A DNA stretch of 64,000 bases, from contig JAPDOI010000268.1 in assembly GCA_029168955.1 (NCBI GenBank), positions 620,001-684,000 of the forward strand, in the 5' to 3' direction. A program made the position numbers and the translations under genes. Source of the stretch: Aplectana chamaeleonis. Taxonomy: Eukaryota > Nematoda > Chromadorea > Rhabditida > Cosmocercidae. Below, in pieces: positions 37,556-49,162 of the stretch (the first letter of the stretch is position 1; every line of letters begins with the position of its first letter). Below the pieces are notes generated by a model. The model saw only the letters and a list, made by a program, of their open reading frames with translations. It made no database searches and had not been told where the DNA came from.

Positions 37556-37679
37556 GGCCGGGATCATACTTCCAGCGACGAGCGACGCGACGCAATGTTT
37601 ACCATCAGTATCGACCGAAAATCGTTATACCTGATATGCACTGTCGCCGTCATCGGTCGCGGGAATTATAATCCCGGCC
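37556..37679. mobile_element. GGCCTAGTGC MITE, copy b
   Basis: The 124-bp copy begins GGCCGGGATCATACTTCC and ends TTATAATCCCGGCC. It shares GCGACGCGAC, ATCGACCGAAAATCG and GATATGCACTGTCGC with copies a and c. Confidence 0.85.
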
Positions 37680-40600
37680 CAAAACAAGACCACGTTGAAC
37701 ACATGGTGAAATTGGATTTGACCTTTAGATCAAAACCGTTTTCAAGTCTTTGTTGCAAGTAAAGTTTGTGCCAAAATGGTTTTCGAAAATTGTCCGCGGT
37801 CGCATAAACATTCTATGAGAGAGTGTTAGATGACGGACACCACATCCATTTTGAGCCAGCCAGAACTTGGGGTGTTTTCGGAGCATCATAGCCGACCGCA
37901 ATTCTTCAGAAGAACAGAAGAAAGCAAGATGATTTGCAACGCGCACTCTGTCTTCTCGAAACTCAAAAAAAAAGTTGCGTAATGAAGAAATTCTATTGAT
38001 TGAAAAGATTGCAAATCTAATAATTGTGGAGCTCTCCTCTGTGAGGACTTATGTATTTCATACGAGCAACATTCTCTTTAGTGATGGGAGACAAAATGCG
38101 AACACTTGGCGATGTTTCGGGGCTGTCGTTAGCCTGCTCGCCCTAATAATGACACTCGACGCGGCTGTTCGCACAAAGCTTCAAAAGGCTTCTGTCTTGC
38201 AACTGTTTATCGCAGCTCTTCATTGTAAGTACCAGCGCTGCGCGTTATAACGTCTTCTTCTTCAGATTTTACAACAGAAAAGTAGATAAAATAACGCTCC
38301 TGACATGGGTCTGAGATAATCGCCAACAATTTTCTCTTGGAGGGGGGGGGGGGGGTCTGGGTCAATTTAGTCCTGTCCACATCTCATGCCGTACCATGTT
38401 AACGCTGTTTTCTTGGCAAAAATTAATGAATAAAGGTAGAAATATTTTTAACGCACACTCCTGGCAAGCACCACGCCATGAGTGACACGCCTAATTCAGA
38501 CATGGGTCAAATTCTCTTAGATCAAAGAGGGGTTCAGGTTCATCCCGATTTTCAGAAAATATTTAATGAGGTGGGAAACCAGTGCCAATGAGTCAATGAA
38601 AAAATAAAAATTGATGAAAAAGTCAGGAAACACATCACAGATAGACTATTTGCGGGTCAAAAAAGACCTGCACTCACCTTTCCTCAAAGCTGAGCCGCAC
38701 CTTTCGGAAACAAATGGTCCGAAGCCTTTAGAGAACGAGTGAAGTACGAGAACATCACCTGAAAGTAGACCTTCCATTATAAACTCAAAAGTACCTTTCT
38801 TTTGAGCGAATTCGGGATTGCAAGTACGAAAAATGCAAGATTATTGAGAAACAAGAATATGAGTAGAAAAATGAATATCTACATCGCATGCCGTGGTGAG
38901 TGATATTGATCCCACATGCTACGTGACTGATAATATCAATGCGGTAGATCACTTGCTCCACTACTGTACGCCGCGTTTAAGAATTTAAAAAGGAGTGTCG
39001 CGTGCTTTTCATGCTTCAACCTTACGTATAATGAATAAAATCCTTCCCTAAATAACGTTTTGCTGGCGGTAAAGCTAAAAAGTGGGGCTAAAGTCTGATA
39101 AACGGAAATGATGGCTTTTAACTGCAAAGTTGAAAAAGATTTCTAATATTCAAAATCGTTCTAGAAAAAGTTTTCTAGAATAAGGCAAATGGTTACAGCT
39201 CAAGTTTTCAAAGCTGAGAATCAAGTTTTGGCTTACACCCGAATATTCAGGAACAGCGATTCTGAAAAGATTTATTCAATATAAGTTAAAACAACATCAC
39301 ACAACGTGAAGCACGCGCGTGATTTGGTTTTTCAATGCTACACTGAATTTTTGCTATTTATTAAACAAGTGCACAGCCAAATCCATGGTCCATCATTTCA
39401 CTGAATTTTTAGAATTTCCTCCGAGTCGCATGCCAAATCATACACAAAAAGCATTTCATTTCTTTTAACAAGATTCTCACAACTTCTTCAATGCCAAATC
39501 ATAAACATTTTCTAGCGAAGCAAAACAGTTACAAATGCATATATGTAAGGAATGTTAATTACGACAGCATGCGATCAGAGGCAAAGAGAACGAAAACATA
39601 ATACTTGTTTACTTAAGAGCACCCACTACATAAAACTCTAGCAGAAAGTGTGGCCGTCTGATCCATCCATGTTGGAAATTGATGCGAAACAAGTCTAGTC
39701 CAAACAGTTCACCAGTCTTGGGTCCTGGCGGAATGTGCCGATTGCACTTCTTCGTAAATAGAGCCGGCGTCGAAATAAATAAGTTGCATAGAATGGGCCT
39801 GGTCAGTAGGTCTTTGTCCACATTCAAGAAAGCTCTCGAGGTTTACCTGTGGTGTGGAAACGATTCTTAGCTATGAGCAATTGATTTTGTGTTGTTTCAT
39901 TACTTGTTTGTTTTTTAGTTGTTTTATGGACACGGGTTCGGCTTCAGCCTCGCAGACACAGCGCGCACGGGACATGGCGTCGAATATATGACCTAGTACA
40001 CACCCACGTACGCGACACACCTAATTTTACGCACAAATCAGAATTTCCTTCTAAATCCGTGTTGATTGATGTTTTTCGGGATTTCGCGGAGTACTTACGT
40101 GTTTCGAAAGGTAAATAATCACTGAATGATCATTGTTCGCTTTGTTGACAAAATGTGTTCACTTAATCGAGTTGGCTTCATGTCATTGCTCACCTGCGTG
40201 CGTACGTTTCACGGTCCGGCAAGTGTCGCGCGCGCGGCGAACGCGGAAAAGCCGCCATCGTGTGAAAGAGTCATCTGCACCATATACGGCAAAACGGTTA
40301 TCGTTAGGGGCATAAAACGAACACAGCAATTCAAATAATGCTTCAAAACATGCTAGTTTAGTTGATTTCACTTGAATGCTGGGATATCGCTTCGCCGCTG
40401 TTCCCACCGCGCGCGACTCTCACCGACCGCAACGCAGAACGCACGGTTGAGCAATGACCGCTCCCCAATCGAGTTGAACACAATCGTACGGCGTACGAAG
40501 TACGCCAGCGACTTGGAATATCAGCCCTCATGAACTCAGGTTAAAAACATAAGCAAGCTGGCTTACTATTGCCGGGATCACCTTTTTTATGAATTGAAGG

Positions 40601-40796
40601 GGGATATGATCCGGTGTATCTGAGAACGAATTCGGCCATTCGGCCAAAAGCTCAGATAGTTCCCCTTGATACTGTGAAAACTTTCACTTATACGTTATCG
40701 CTGTGAATTAACGATTTGCGCGTAAAATTGGGTGTGTCGCGTATGTGGCTTAAGCCCAAGGGTTCGTCGTGTAATAGATTAAATTAAATTGAATTG
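37680..40796. other. Long stretch without a recognisable gene
   Basis: The only reading frames are short (70-91 codons: 37,725-37,946 minus, 37,975-38,250 plus, 39,679-39,870 plus, 40,126-40,338 plus). None has a domain or splice pattern I can defend. A G14 tract lies at 38,342-38,355. The rest is AT-rich intergenic-looking sequence. Confidence 0.45.
38342..38355 (+). repeat. Uninterrupted G14 tract
   Basis: Fourteen consecutive G residues occur here. Runs of this length can form G-quadruplexes. In C. elegans such tracts are unstable when the FANCJ-type helicase DOG-1 is missing (established knowledge). No role here can be shown. Confidence 0.95.
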
Positions 40797-41004
40797 GGTG
40801 CAAAACTAGTTGGGTGGGCTACTCAGAATTCAAGAGAGGAATGAGTGGTACCGCTTAAAAAATCGTTTAATATTATGAAATTTCTAGCAAAATACGAGTG
40901 AAAACATTATCATGCACCTAACGGAAATTTTTCTTTTTAATGGACGAATCTTTTCATTTCCATGGGTGAATCTCAAGTGTTCCCCCCCCAACTAGTTTTG
41001 CACC
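40797..41004. mobile_element. hAT-type MITE, copy 2 (208 bp)
   Basis: The ends GGTGCAAAACTAGTTGG and CCAACTAGTTTTGCACC are perfectly inverted. The flanking octamers TTGAATTG and TTGAATCG match at seven of eight positions. The left 35 bp agree closely with copy 1 at 32,147; the interiors differ. Confidence 0.9.
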
Positions 41005-41257
41005 TTGAATCGAATTGAATACACAAAACAACACACAACTGAATAAGCAAAACAACGAACTAGGCAAAGGAAGTAAATTAATTGATGACGTCAGCAAGCT
41101 GGCGGAGTTGGAGTCATCGGTCAATCAATCGATCAGGTCAAATCGAGACAAAGCTTGACGTGAATGGCGATGAGTGCGTTTGGCCTACTATGCCTTCTCT
41201 GCCCTCTATTATCGTAAACTACCTTCTTCGATTTCTCCGCATCTCTTCCGTCTCGTT

Positions 41258-41780
41258 CTCTGGGGGAAGGGGGCAAGCGCCGCAGGGGAGCAGGGGCCTC
41301 CCCTGGGGCGGCATGCATGAACGCTCCGACGAGGGTCAGGGAGTGTCGAGCCACGGGACGGCTCCGAAGGGCATGGCGTAAATTGGGGTGTCGCGTACAT
41401 AAATGCACTTTCCAACGCAAATTTTACGCGCGCAGTTTCTGTCGTCCCAATCGCGTTTGCCTCTAATTATTGAGATGCATGGGGTGTCAAAAAAGTACCA
41501 AGGAGCGACTGGCATGACGAAAAAATGCCGCGTTGCGTAGAGTTTACTGTAGAAGATGCATTCACGTCCGCGACAAATCAATTTACGCCATGCACTTGGG
41601 GCCGTCCCGTGGCTCGACGTTACGCGCATGGGACGCGGAGCGGCTCCCTGACCTTCTTCGCAGCGCTCATGCATGCCGCCCCTGAAGCCCCCCTCGGGAG
41701 AGGTCTCTGCTGTCGCTTCTTTAAGTCGAAAACGGGCTCTATTGTCCGACGCTTGCCCCCCTCCCTCGCAGAGTCTGAGA
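41258..41780. mobile_element. GC-rich foldback element
   Basis: The left arm has GGGGGCAAGCG, GGGGCGGCATGCATGA, GGGTCAGGGAG, GTCGAGCCACGGGACGG and GCATGGCGTAAATT. The right arm repeats all of these inverted in the same order. The arms are about 140-200 bp and the loop is about 150 bp. Overlapping reading frames on both strands result from the inverted repeat. Confidence 0.75.
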
Positions 41781-41919
41781 GGTACAAAAAATAATGCGCG
41801 ATAGGATAGAAGAGTAAGGAAAAGATTGTCGGCAAAAAATGCAGCAACAGCAGATCATTAGCGCTCCGAGGCTATTCAGCGGAAGCGCGCCGCTTGCATG
41901 ACGAGTGGGTGTGGCCTTG

Positions 41920-42600
41920 GAGTGTGAATGACTTGACGCCATGTCTGCGCGTGATGCGCGGGCATAGCGTCAGCTGCTCAATATGCGCGCTTCCCATAGC
42001 ACGATACACCGCCGTCGTTCTTGAGCCCGAATGTGTCGGCATACCCCATTGAAGTTGGGCGCGCGAATAATCAGAGGACGCGCGAAGATTTCTCAATGCG
42101 AGCGCACATTTGATGGCGCGATACACTGTTCTGATGTACGTGCGCACACATTGCCGCTGTCACGACTGTTGGTTTTGAGTGTAGTGGTGCCGTCACACAT
42201 CATCCAAACTGTGCGCGTGTCAATTCAGAGGGCGCGTGAAGTTGGCGCATATGCATCCCGATGGCGCGATACATTACCTTTGCTCTTAAACGTGGTTTTG
42301 CCGATATTCACCATTGAAGGCGAGCGCGCTCACGTCGATGATGCGCGCGAACTCGATGCACTATGGTCGCTTTCGCAAGCAGCGAGCGCGTAAAGCAGCA
42401 TTAATGTGTCTCAACGCGTTTTTCGAGGTTGTAGAATCGGCGTGATTTTCGTCGCAACATCTTGCTCGTGTCTCCGCATCGTCAACTATGAAATGTCGCA
42501 TCGGTTTCGCGCGCTCATTGAACGTGTGCGTGAAGTTTCAACGATGTACGCTAGCCCAGGCGCGACTGCGCGTAGCGTACACCCGCCTTTCTCTTAACCA
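41920..42600. repeat. CpG-rich region of diverged direct repeats
   Basis: Segments containing CAGAGGACGCGCGAAG / GATGGCGCGATACACT and CAGAGGGCGCGTGAAG / GATGGCGCGATACATT lie about 150 bp apart. Two further weaker copies follow. No gene was recognised despite several short plus frames. Confidence 0.45.
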
Positions 42601-42689
42601 ACTGCGTTCTCGCAACCATCCCGCCTATCAGGGAGACGTCCAGTAGGTTTTCTACGTGCCTGGGTCAATCCTTCCCTCTTTTTACGAGA

Positions 42690-43140
42690 AACTTCCGAAG
42701 TGTCACAATTTAGTAACAATCGAACAAATTTTAGTAAATTACCACTGGAGCTGATCATCTACAGTAAAATTTAGTAGTAAATCTCTAGTAATTTACTGAA
42801 TTATCACCACTTACAGAGATTAGTGGAAAATCTCTGGTAAAAAGGTAGTATTTTAGTAAAAAAAAAACACATTTACCAGAGATTAGCCGTAAATCTTTAG
42901 TAAAATTGTCCTACTTTTTAAACCTGCTCAGGTCCGGGCACTACCACAGGTTTACCAGAGGTTTACCACCAATCTCCCGGAAATCGAGTTTTTTTGCCGA
43001 ATTACCACAGTTTTACTAGAGAAATTCCACAACCTTCTGGACTGTCGAAAATTCACTAAAATTCCAGACGTTTACTACATAATTTCTCCAAAATTCTCCG
43101 TACCAGAGGTAATCTGCCAGATTTTACCGGATTTTTGGTA
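42690..43140. repeat. AT-rich degenerate TTTACTA/CCAGAG repeat, locus 2
   Basis: Dense irregular copies of TTTAGTAAATTACCA, AGAGATT and TTACCAGAG occur here, as at 33.2 kb and 57.5 kb. The block directly precedes array A3. Confidence 0.55.
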
Positions 43141-43254
43141 AATTTCATTTTTTTCAAGAATTTCGAGCGAAAAAGCAAGAAGAAGGGATCTGGCTCGGAA
43201 TAGACCGAATAAACGCCTGTAAAATGGCTTTAACGCGCTCAGTAGCTGAAAGCA

Positions 43255-44445
43255 CTTCATGGCTTGTGTGCAGTACCCGGGATCCAGTTAGGAGTACGCC
43301 AAATGCCGGGGAGTGTGTACGGGACCTAGCTGGGAGTGCGCCAAGCTCCGTGGAAAGTGTGCGGGATCCAACTTGAAGTGCGCCACGCGCCGTGGAAAGG
43401 GTGCGCGACCCGACTGGAAGTGCGCCACGCGCCATGGAAGTGTGCGCATCCAACTGGAAGTTCTCCACGCGCCGTGGGAAGTGTGCACGACCCGACTGAA
43501 AGTTCTCCACGCGCCGCGGAAAGTGTGCGCAATCCGACTGGAAGTGCGCCACGCGCCGTGGAAGTGTGCGCATCCAACTGGAAGTTCTCCACGCGCCGTG
43601 GGAAGTGTGCACGACCCGACTGAAAGTTGTCCACGCGCCGTGGAAAGTGTGCGCAACCCGACTGGAAGATCGCCACGCGCCATGGAAGTGTTCGCATCCA
43701 ACTGAAAGTTCTCCACGCGCCGTGGGAAGTGTGCGCGACCCAACTGCAAGTGCGCCACGCGCCGTGGAAAGTGCGCGTGACCCAACTGGAAGTGCGCGAC
43801 GCGAAGTGGAAAGTGAGCGTGACCCAACTGGAAGTGCGCGACGAGAAGTGGAAAGTGTGCGCGACCCGACTGAAAGTTCTCCACGCGCCGTGGAAAGTGT
43901 GCGCAACCCGACTAGAAGTGCGCCACGCGCCATGGAAGTGTGCGCATCCAACTGGAAATTCTCCACGCGCCGTGGGAAGTGTGCACGACCCGACTGAAAG
44001 TTCTCCACGCGCCGCGGAAAGTGTGCGCAACCCGACTAGAAGTGCGCCACACGCCGTGGAAGTGTGCGCATCCAACTGGAAGTTTTCCACGCGCCGTGGA
44101 AAGTGTGCACGACCCGACTGAAATTTCTCCACGCGCCGTGGAAAGTGTGCGCAACCCGACTGGAAGTGCGCCACGCTCCATGGAAGTGTGCGCATCCAAC
44201 TGAAAGTTCTCCACGCGCCGTGGGAAGTGTGCGCGACCCTTTTGCAAGTGCGTCACGCGCCGTGGAAAGTGCGCGTGACCCAACTGGAAGTGCGCGACGC
44301 GAAGTGGAAAGTGCGCGTGATCCAACTGGAAGTGTGCCACGCGCCGTGGAAAGGGTGCGCGACCCGACTGAAAGTTCTCCACGCGCCGTGGAAAGTGTGC
44401 GCAACCCGACTGGAAGTGCGCCAAGAAAATGTACGGGACCCTACT
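43255..44445 (+). repeat. 42-bp satellite array A3 in a 124-bp triplet
   Basis: About 28 monomers occur, each of the type CCACGCGCCGTGGAAAGTGT followed by GCGCAACCCGACTGGAAGTG. In much of the array three monomers of 40, 42 and 42 bp alternate. The 40-bp type (GGAAGTGTGCGCATCCAAC) starts at 43,425, 43,549, 43,673, 43,923, 44,047 and 44,171, giving steps of 124 bp (250 bp once). A 42-bp A3 monomer agrees with the A1 monomer at 30 of 42 positions without gaps, on the opposite genomic strand. The 124-bp unit shifts frame, so no frame stays open for long. The flanking monomers are degenerate. Confidence 0.93.
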
Positions 44446-45129
44446 GTGTTTGCGCTGAATGTGAGACCGGTCTGGTTTCGAGGAGCACTAATTACTAAAC
44501 TCTTATCTGGCAATGATTTGATCATTGTATGCGTCATAATACACGCCTACAAGTACGCCGCGAAGCGGCGTAGGTGTGCATCTTGTGTCAGCAAATGTGT
44601 CCAGGACGTCATTCAAAGGGTGCGCGATATCGTTCCGGCGATACGTAATCGCTACGCTTTAGAACAAATGAGTGCGAATCACAGCGTCACATGTACCGCG
44701 ACGTTGAGAGCGCGCGTAAGTAGGAGCGTTGAGTCTTTCCATTAATTGTATTTTCCTTTCTTTTATTTTCCTTTCGCATTTTTTGCATTTGCGCGCACTC
44801 TGAATCAGCACGAGCATCATGTAAATAGTGTGCGCTGGCACCCTTGTCCTAAAAAGCATTGTTGAAATCGCAGGTGTCCGCGCATTGGGTTTGTGTGCGC
44901 GCACTCCAAACTGGAACACGCACATCTGAAGTGGTGTATCCTCTGTATAGAATAAAATTTCCCATCACTGAGCGCGCGCGCTCTTGCGCGCGAAGCACAC
45001 CGAGCTCCGCAGCGGCTGCTTGTGGGCTATCTCGCGGCTTTCCGAATAACGGACAAGAAATAGTCGGGAAATAGCCAGGCAATAACAGAGATGTAGAAAA
45101 GACGTAACTTAAAGTAACCAAGACGCAGC

Positions 45130-45300
45130 CGTTGCCGGCTCTCCGAGCCTCCATCCGGCTCCGCCAGCTGTTAAGCTGGTGCTCCAGATGCTGAGCGGGG
45201 TCCAAGCACCTCAAACGTGGGTAGGTGAACCTATAGAGGTGTTGACATCCGGATCATGACTCTGAAATGCGTCGTATACTTGCCTGGACAGCATTATTTC
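45130..45300 (-). repeat. SINE-like repeat, copy 1
   Basis: Aligns gappily with 60,530-60,670: shared ATGCTG, GCGGGG, AAG, GGGTA, TGAACC, GACATC and TGCGTCGT occur in the same order. On the minus strand GGTTCACCTACCC (45,219-45,231) has the form of a Pol III B box. No tRNA could be folded. Classification as a SINE is tentative. Confidence 0.4.
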
Positions 45301-45425
45301 TAGGCTATTTTGACGCGAGCATTATTTGGCGGCTATTGCGCAACGAGCATTATTTATGGGCTATTTCGAGGCAAGCATTATTTGGCGGCTATTTCGCGGC
45401 AAGCGAGCATTTCGAGGCTATTTAC
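45291..45425 (+). repeat. 28-bp minisatellite, about 4.5 copies
   Basis: GCATTATTTGGCGGCTATTT followed by CGCGGCAA is repeated with substitutions, the last full copy carrying a 4-bp insertion. It lies between the SINE-like repeat and a MITE. Confidence 0.8.
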
Positions 45426-45655
45426 TATAGTTGTACACGAACGAAATTTTCGAAAAAATTTCGAAAGATTTTTCGAAATTTTTTCCGTTCGTTTTCGTTC
45501 GTTCGAAATTCCGTCGAACGAAATTTTTTCAAATTTCGTTCGTTCGAAATTTTTTCGAACGAAAATTTTTCGATTTTCGTTTGTTCGAGATTGTGCGAAC
45601 GAAAAAATTTCGATTTTCGTTCGTTCGACATTTTTTTTGAAGTTGTACAACTATA
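45426..45655. mobile_element. MITE rich in TTCGAACGAAA palindromes (230 bp)
   Basis: Ends TATAGTTGTACA and TTGTACAACTATA are inverted; the outer TA pairs may be the target duplication. The interior consists of AAATTTCGTTCGTTCGAAATT-type words in both orientations. The K/N/F-rich reading frames on both strands are low-complexity by-products. Confidence 0.7.
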
Positions 45656-48060
45656 CTATTTACCCATCTAAAAGTCTTAGGCGAGGGGGTGTGAGCTCCA
45701 CGGGGAGCAGTTTTCAGGAAAAAAATTAGATTATACTTTTTATCTTACTCAGGCATTCAACGGGTCCGACCCCAGCCTAATAGCAATCGGAACAGCGTTC
45801 GAACGCTCGAGGGGCGAAACGCTCGACGTCGGCGTAGGTCCCGACAACTTCCTTTCGAACTCCCAGCCGTCCGTTCGAACTCACATTCGCCCCCTGCATA
45901 CTTCACCGCGATTCACCTGTCTCTACTCGTTATTAAATACACGTCACAGTTCACCGATCCACGTCATCAGTATTATCAACGCCCTTTCTTGGATCGTATT
46001 TTTCATAATTTCCCTCATATTTTTTGCTTTATAATTGTTCTCTATTTTCTTAATTATTGTCCTCTATCCTTAGTCTCTTAAACTTGCCGTTTAGGTGTTT
46101 CGTTGTGTTGCTTGTCTTTCACACGGTTATACCGTGTAATGAATCAGATCAGATATTCTTGTTTACCCCATCTCTATTTGATCTTCAGGGGGAAGGGAAA
46201 ATCAATTCTACGAGGGAAATCTTGCGTGAACTTGAAGTTCGCAAAAGTTGGTGTTCTTTTCGGAGGAGTTTATACTTGGGAGATAGAGTTAAACTCTTTT
46301 TAATCAGCTTTACCGAGGTGAGGAAAGATATCCCTAGGTGAAACGATACTAAATGGGCGACTTGGTTTTTTTGCTTAGCAACTTTTATTTTTGTTTGAAA
46401 TTTCTGGTACTTTTTGAAAATAGGCAACCCACTAGTATATAATGAAATAGGCCACTTTTTTCGGTTCGACAGACAGCTCGCTTGGTCACATAAACTAGTC
46501 TAGTGCGTTTGGAAAAGTCTAAATCATTCCACAGCTCTAGTGTGATGTATAGTCCTTAATATACTTCTCTAGTGTTTCGTCTTGTCCAAAAGAATACAAA
46601 ATCCGAAGACGATAATCGGATTCTACGCCAAAAATAGTTCTAGAATAGTACATCCATAATAATAATTATATGCTTCATTATAGCTCTTCAGTGATACATT
46701 TCACTGTTATACAGTCAACCTATATCGAAACCAGTTATACATGTGAATAGAGCCATTCTATCCTTGAAATTTTCTCGTACCATAGAGAAATCCTGCGAAA
46801 TTGTGATATTGATACTTTCTGAAAAGACTGGAAGGCTAGCGCAAAAAAGCCTGCTCTAATGCAAAAATCTGTCCCACAACCAATGAGTCCATTGGGGGGG
46901 GTGCCTGATTCTGATGAGATTGAGATGAGATGATTCTGATGAGTGCCAAGAGAACCTTGGGTTTGGTTTGGCGGCATCCTTTCTAGGAAGGACCACATAA
47001 TTTTCCTATTCCGGTTATGAAAAAGCATTTCTCTGACAATCGCTCGCGTGTTGCCCCGGAGGGCGTGGCCAATTTCGCGTCCTTTTTCGTCGGCGCTAGA
47101 AGTTCCACATAATCGCGCCGGCGAGAGTCGAGTGCCCACAAAAAAGATTGTGGGCAATGCCCACAAAATCTTTGTGAGCATTGTGTGGATTGTCTCGCCC
47201 CAGCTAGCGCCGGCACGGAGGAGGCCTGGGCGGTGGCGTATGCGGTCGTGTCGCGTGCGCCCGCGTGTTGTCTTTCTCTCCTGATCATCACCTCAATCAT
47301 CCTCCATTTTCCACTTTCTTCTATAAGCTCATGTCTAGTGAGGCTCTTAAGGGAGCTACTTTTAGTTAGCCTAACTATTCTGGAAGAAATATAACTCTCT
47401 AGAACCGTTATTGGTGTAAAACCGATTATGGTCTTCGCATCTGCCTAAAACCACACCGAAAAGAGTTATAGACATTTTTTGTCAGATTTCTGTACCTGTT
47501 GTACCTTCCAAAACGTGCACTAGTCTTTAGAGAATTTGGAAACTGACCTCATAATTGTGTTCAACGCCCAAAACAACCACTCTGGCCCAAGTTTGGGTGA
47601 AGGCACATTACCCAAACTTTGTACAGACTGATAGCGTTATGGATTTGTACGGATTTTCGGTTGGGAGTTTATTCATATCAATTAGTGAGCCCCGAAAGCG
47701 TTTTTAAAAATGTTCCAGATTTAACTTAATACCCTCCCAGTTGTGTTATTTGGGGAGCTGATCACGAATTTGGGGGTTTATGTGTCAATTTTCTGAAATT
47801 TTCGACTTGATTCTTTCACAGCTTTTTTTAGGGAAAATTTGATGGCAAATCGCGACTTTTGACGATTTCCGAAGTGGTACGCTAGATACAAGTTTATAAT
47901 TTGCCACCGGCACAAAATTCTCACGGAAGTGTAATGGTTTTTCTTTCAAGAGTTCTCCATGTTTTCTGCCTGATACCGTGACATATTGATATTGCGCCGA
48001 TTGCCACTTTTGAGCAGAATCCGAATTTTTTTCTCAAAAACACCCTAAAATTTCATGGGG
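45656..48060. other. No confident gene
   Basis: Plus frame 46,057-46,341 (94 codons, a hydrophobic segment near its start) follows a possible acceptor, but no complete model could be built. At 47,040-47,270 GTCGGCGCTAG and GCCCACAAA...GATT words recur inverted, suggesting a weak foldback remnant. The remainder is AT-rich. Confidence 0.4.
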
Positions 48061-48329
48061 GTGGGAACTATACTTCGACCAAATCGAATGATTCGTAAAT
48101 TAAATATTCGATTAAAGAAGGCGACTTCGAATCATTCGAAAAGCCGAAAACGAAAAGGCCAAACTCGAATTATTTGGAAAATCGAATATTCGAAAAGTGA
48201 ACATTCCCGAATTATTCGCAACACCGAACATTTGAAGAAAAAAACGATTCCCGATTTCTCCTAGAGTATGTCAACGAATATTCGGAAAACGAATATTCGG
48301 TCGAATAAACGAATAATCGAATATTCGAA

Positions 48330-48530
48330 TAATTCGAGTATTCGAAAAAGTCAATTTTTCGAATAATTCGCTTATTCGAATATTCGAAAGAGTCAATTGT
48401 CCGATTTATTCGTTTATTCGGATATTCGGAAAAGTCAATTTTTTGAATAATTCGCTTATTCGAATATTCGAAAGAGTCAATTATCCGAATTATTCGTTTA
48501 TTCGAATATTCGAAAATTTTTATTCGTTTG
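48330..48530 (+). repeat. 42-bp tandem array A6, AT-rich, about 4.5 monomers
   Basis: GTCAATT starts at 48,350, 48,392, 48,434 and 48,476, exact 42-bp steps. Each unit contains ATTCGCTTATTCGAATATTC or ATTCGTTTATTCG, then GAAAGAGTCAATT. Degenerate CGAATATTCG words continue left to about 48,060. The period equals the other arrays. Sequence agreement with their core is limited to GAAAG(A/T)GT, so common origin is open. Confidence 0.85.
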
Positions 48531-48545
48531 ATATCCTCTAATTTA

Positions 48546-49009
48546 TTCGTGATTTTCTTCTGGTCTGATGAGGAGCAATTAGAAATAAATCTGGGGTGGT
48601 AGTAAATGGGTAGATAACCGCGAGTTAACTCGCGGTTAACTGCAGCTGGCCGTGAGCTGTTCAGTTGACGATTCTCAGGAGATGCGCCAGGCATTTCTTA
48701 AACTGAGCACACTCATGGCACTGTATGAGCCACTAGATACGCATTGAAAAAAAAAATTCGAAAAAAAAATGGTCCGTTCTGCCTTTTCTTTCGGAGAAAA
48801 ATTAGTGATTTAGAATTTTTTTCAAGTTTTTTTTTTGAGGTTTTTTCAGCTCGCCATAAGTCCGCGCAAAACAGCAACTTAACTTGAGCTGACAGTGAAA
48901 AATGGAAATAGTGTGTGAATGAAGAAAAAGATGGAAAGGTTGCGAAAAAGGCCTCCGTAGGGCTTTTTCGGAAGCTTTTTCGAAGCCTTTAAGTCACACT
49001 CACAAGTGG
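48546..49009. other. No gene recognised
   Basis: AT-rich spacer with poly-T runs, and the words GGCCTCCGTAGGGCTTTTTC / GGAAGCTTTTTCGAAGCC near 48,950. Nothing else is evident. Confidence 0.4.
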
Positions 49010-49076
49010 CGAGGAAAAAGAGGAAGAATAGGAAGAAGACGAGGAAAAGGAAGAAGAGGAAGAAGAGGAAGAAGAG

Positions 49077-49108
<32 letters not shown>

Positions 49109-49131
49109 AGAAGAAGAAGAAGAAGAAGAAG

Positions 49132-49160
<29 letters not shown>
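49010..49160. repeat. GAA/AAG microsatellite, left
   Basis: Pure or nearly pure AAG repeat, grading on its left side into GGAAGA and GAGGAAAA. It produces spurious poly-Lys, poly-Ser and poly-Leu frames on both strands. Confidence 0.98.

Positions 49161-49162
<2 letters not shown>

Noticed and set aside
45431..45671. Basic protein frames in the TTCGAACGAAA region
   Set aside because: Low-complexity interior of a MITE; frames on both strands mirror each other.
46057..46341. Secreted or membrane protein with an N-terminal hydrophobic segment
   Set aside because: No ATG in a good context, no consistent exon model, and the hydrophobic stretch is of AT-rich composition.
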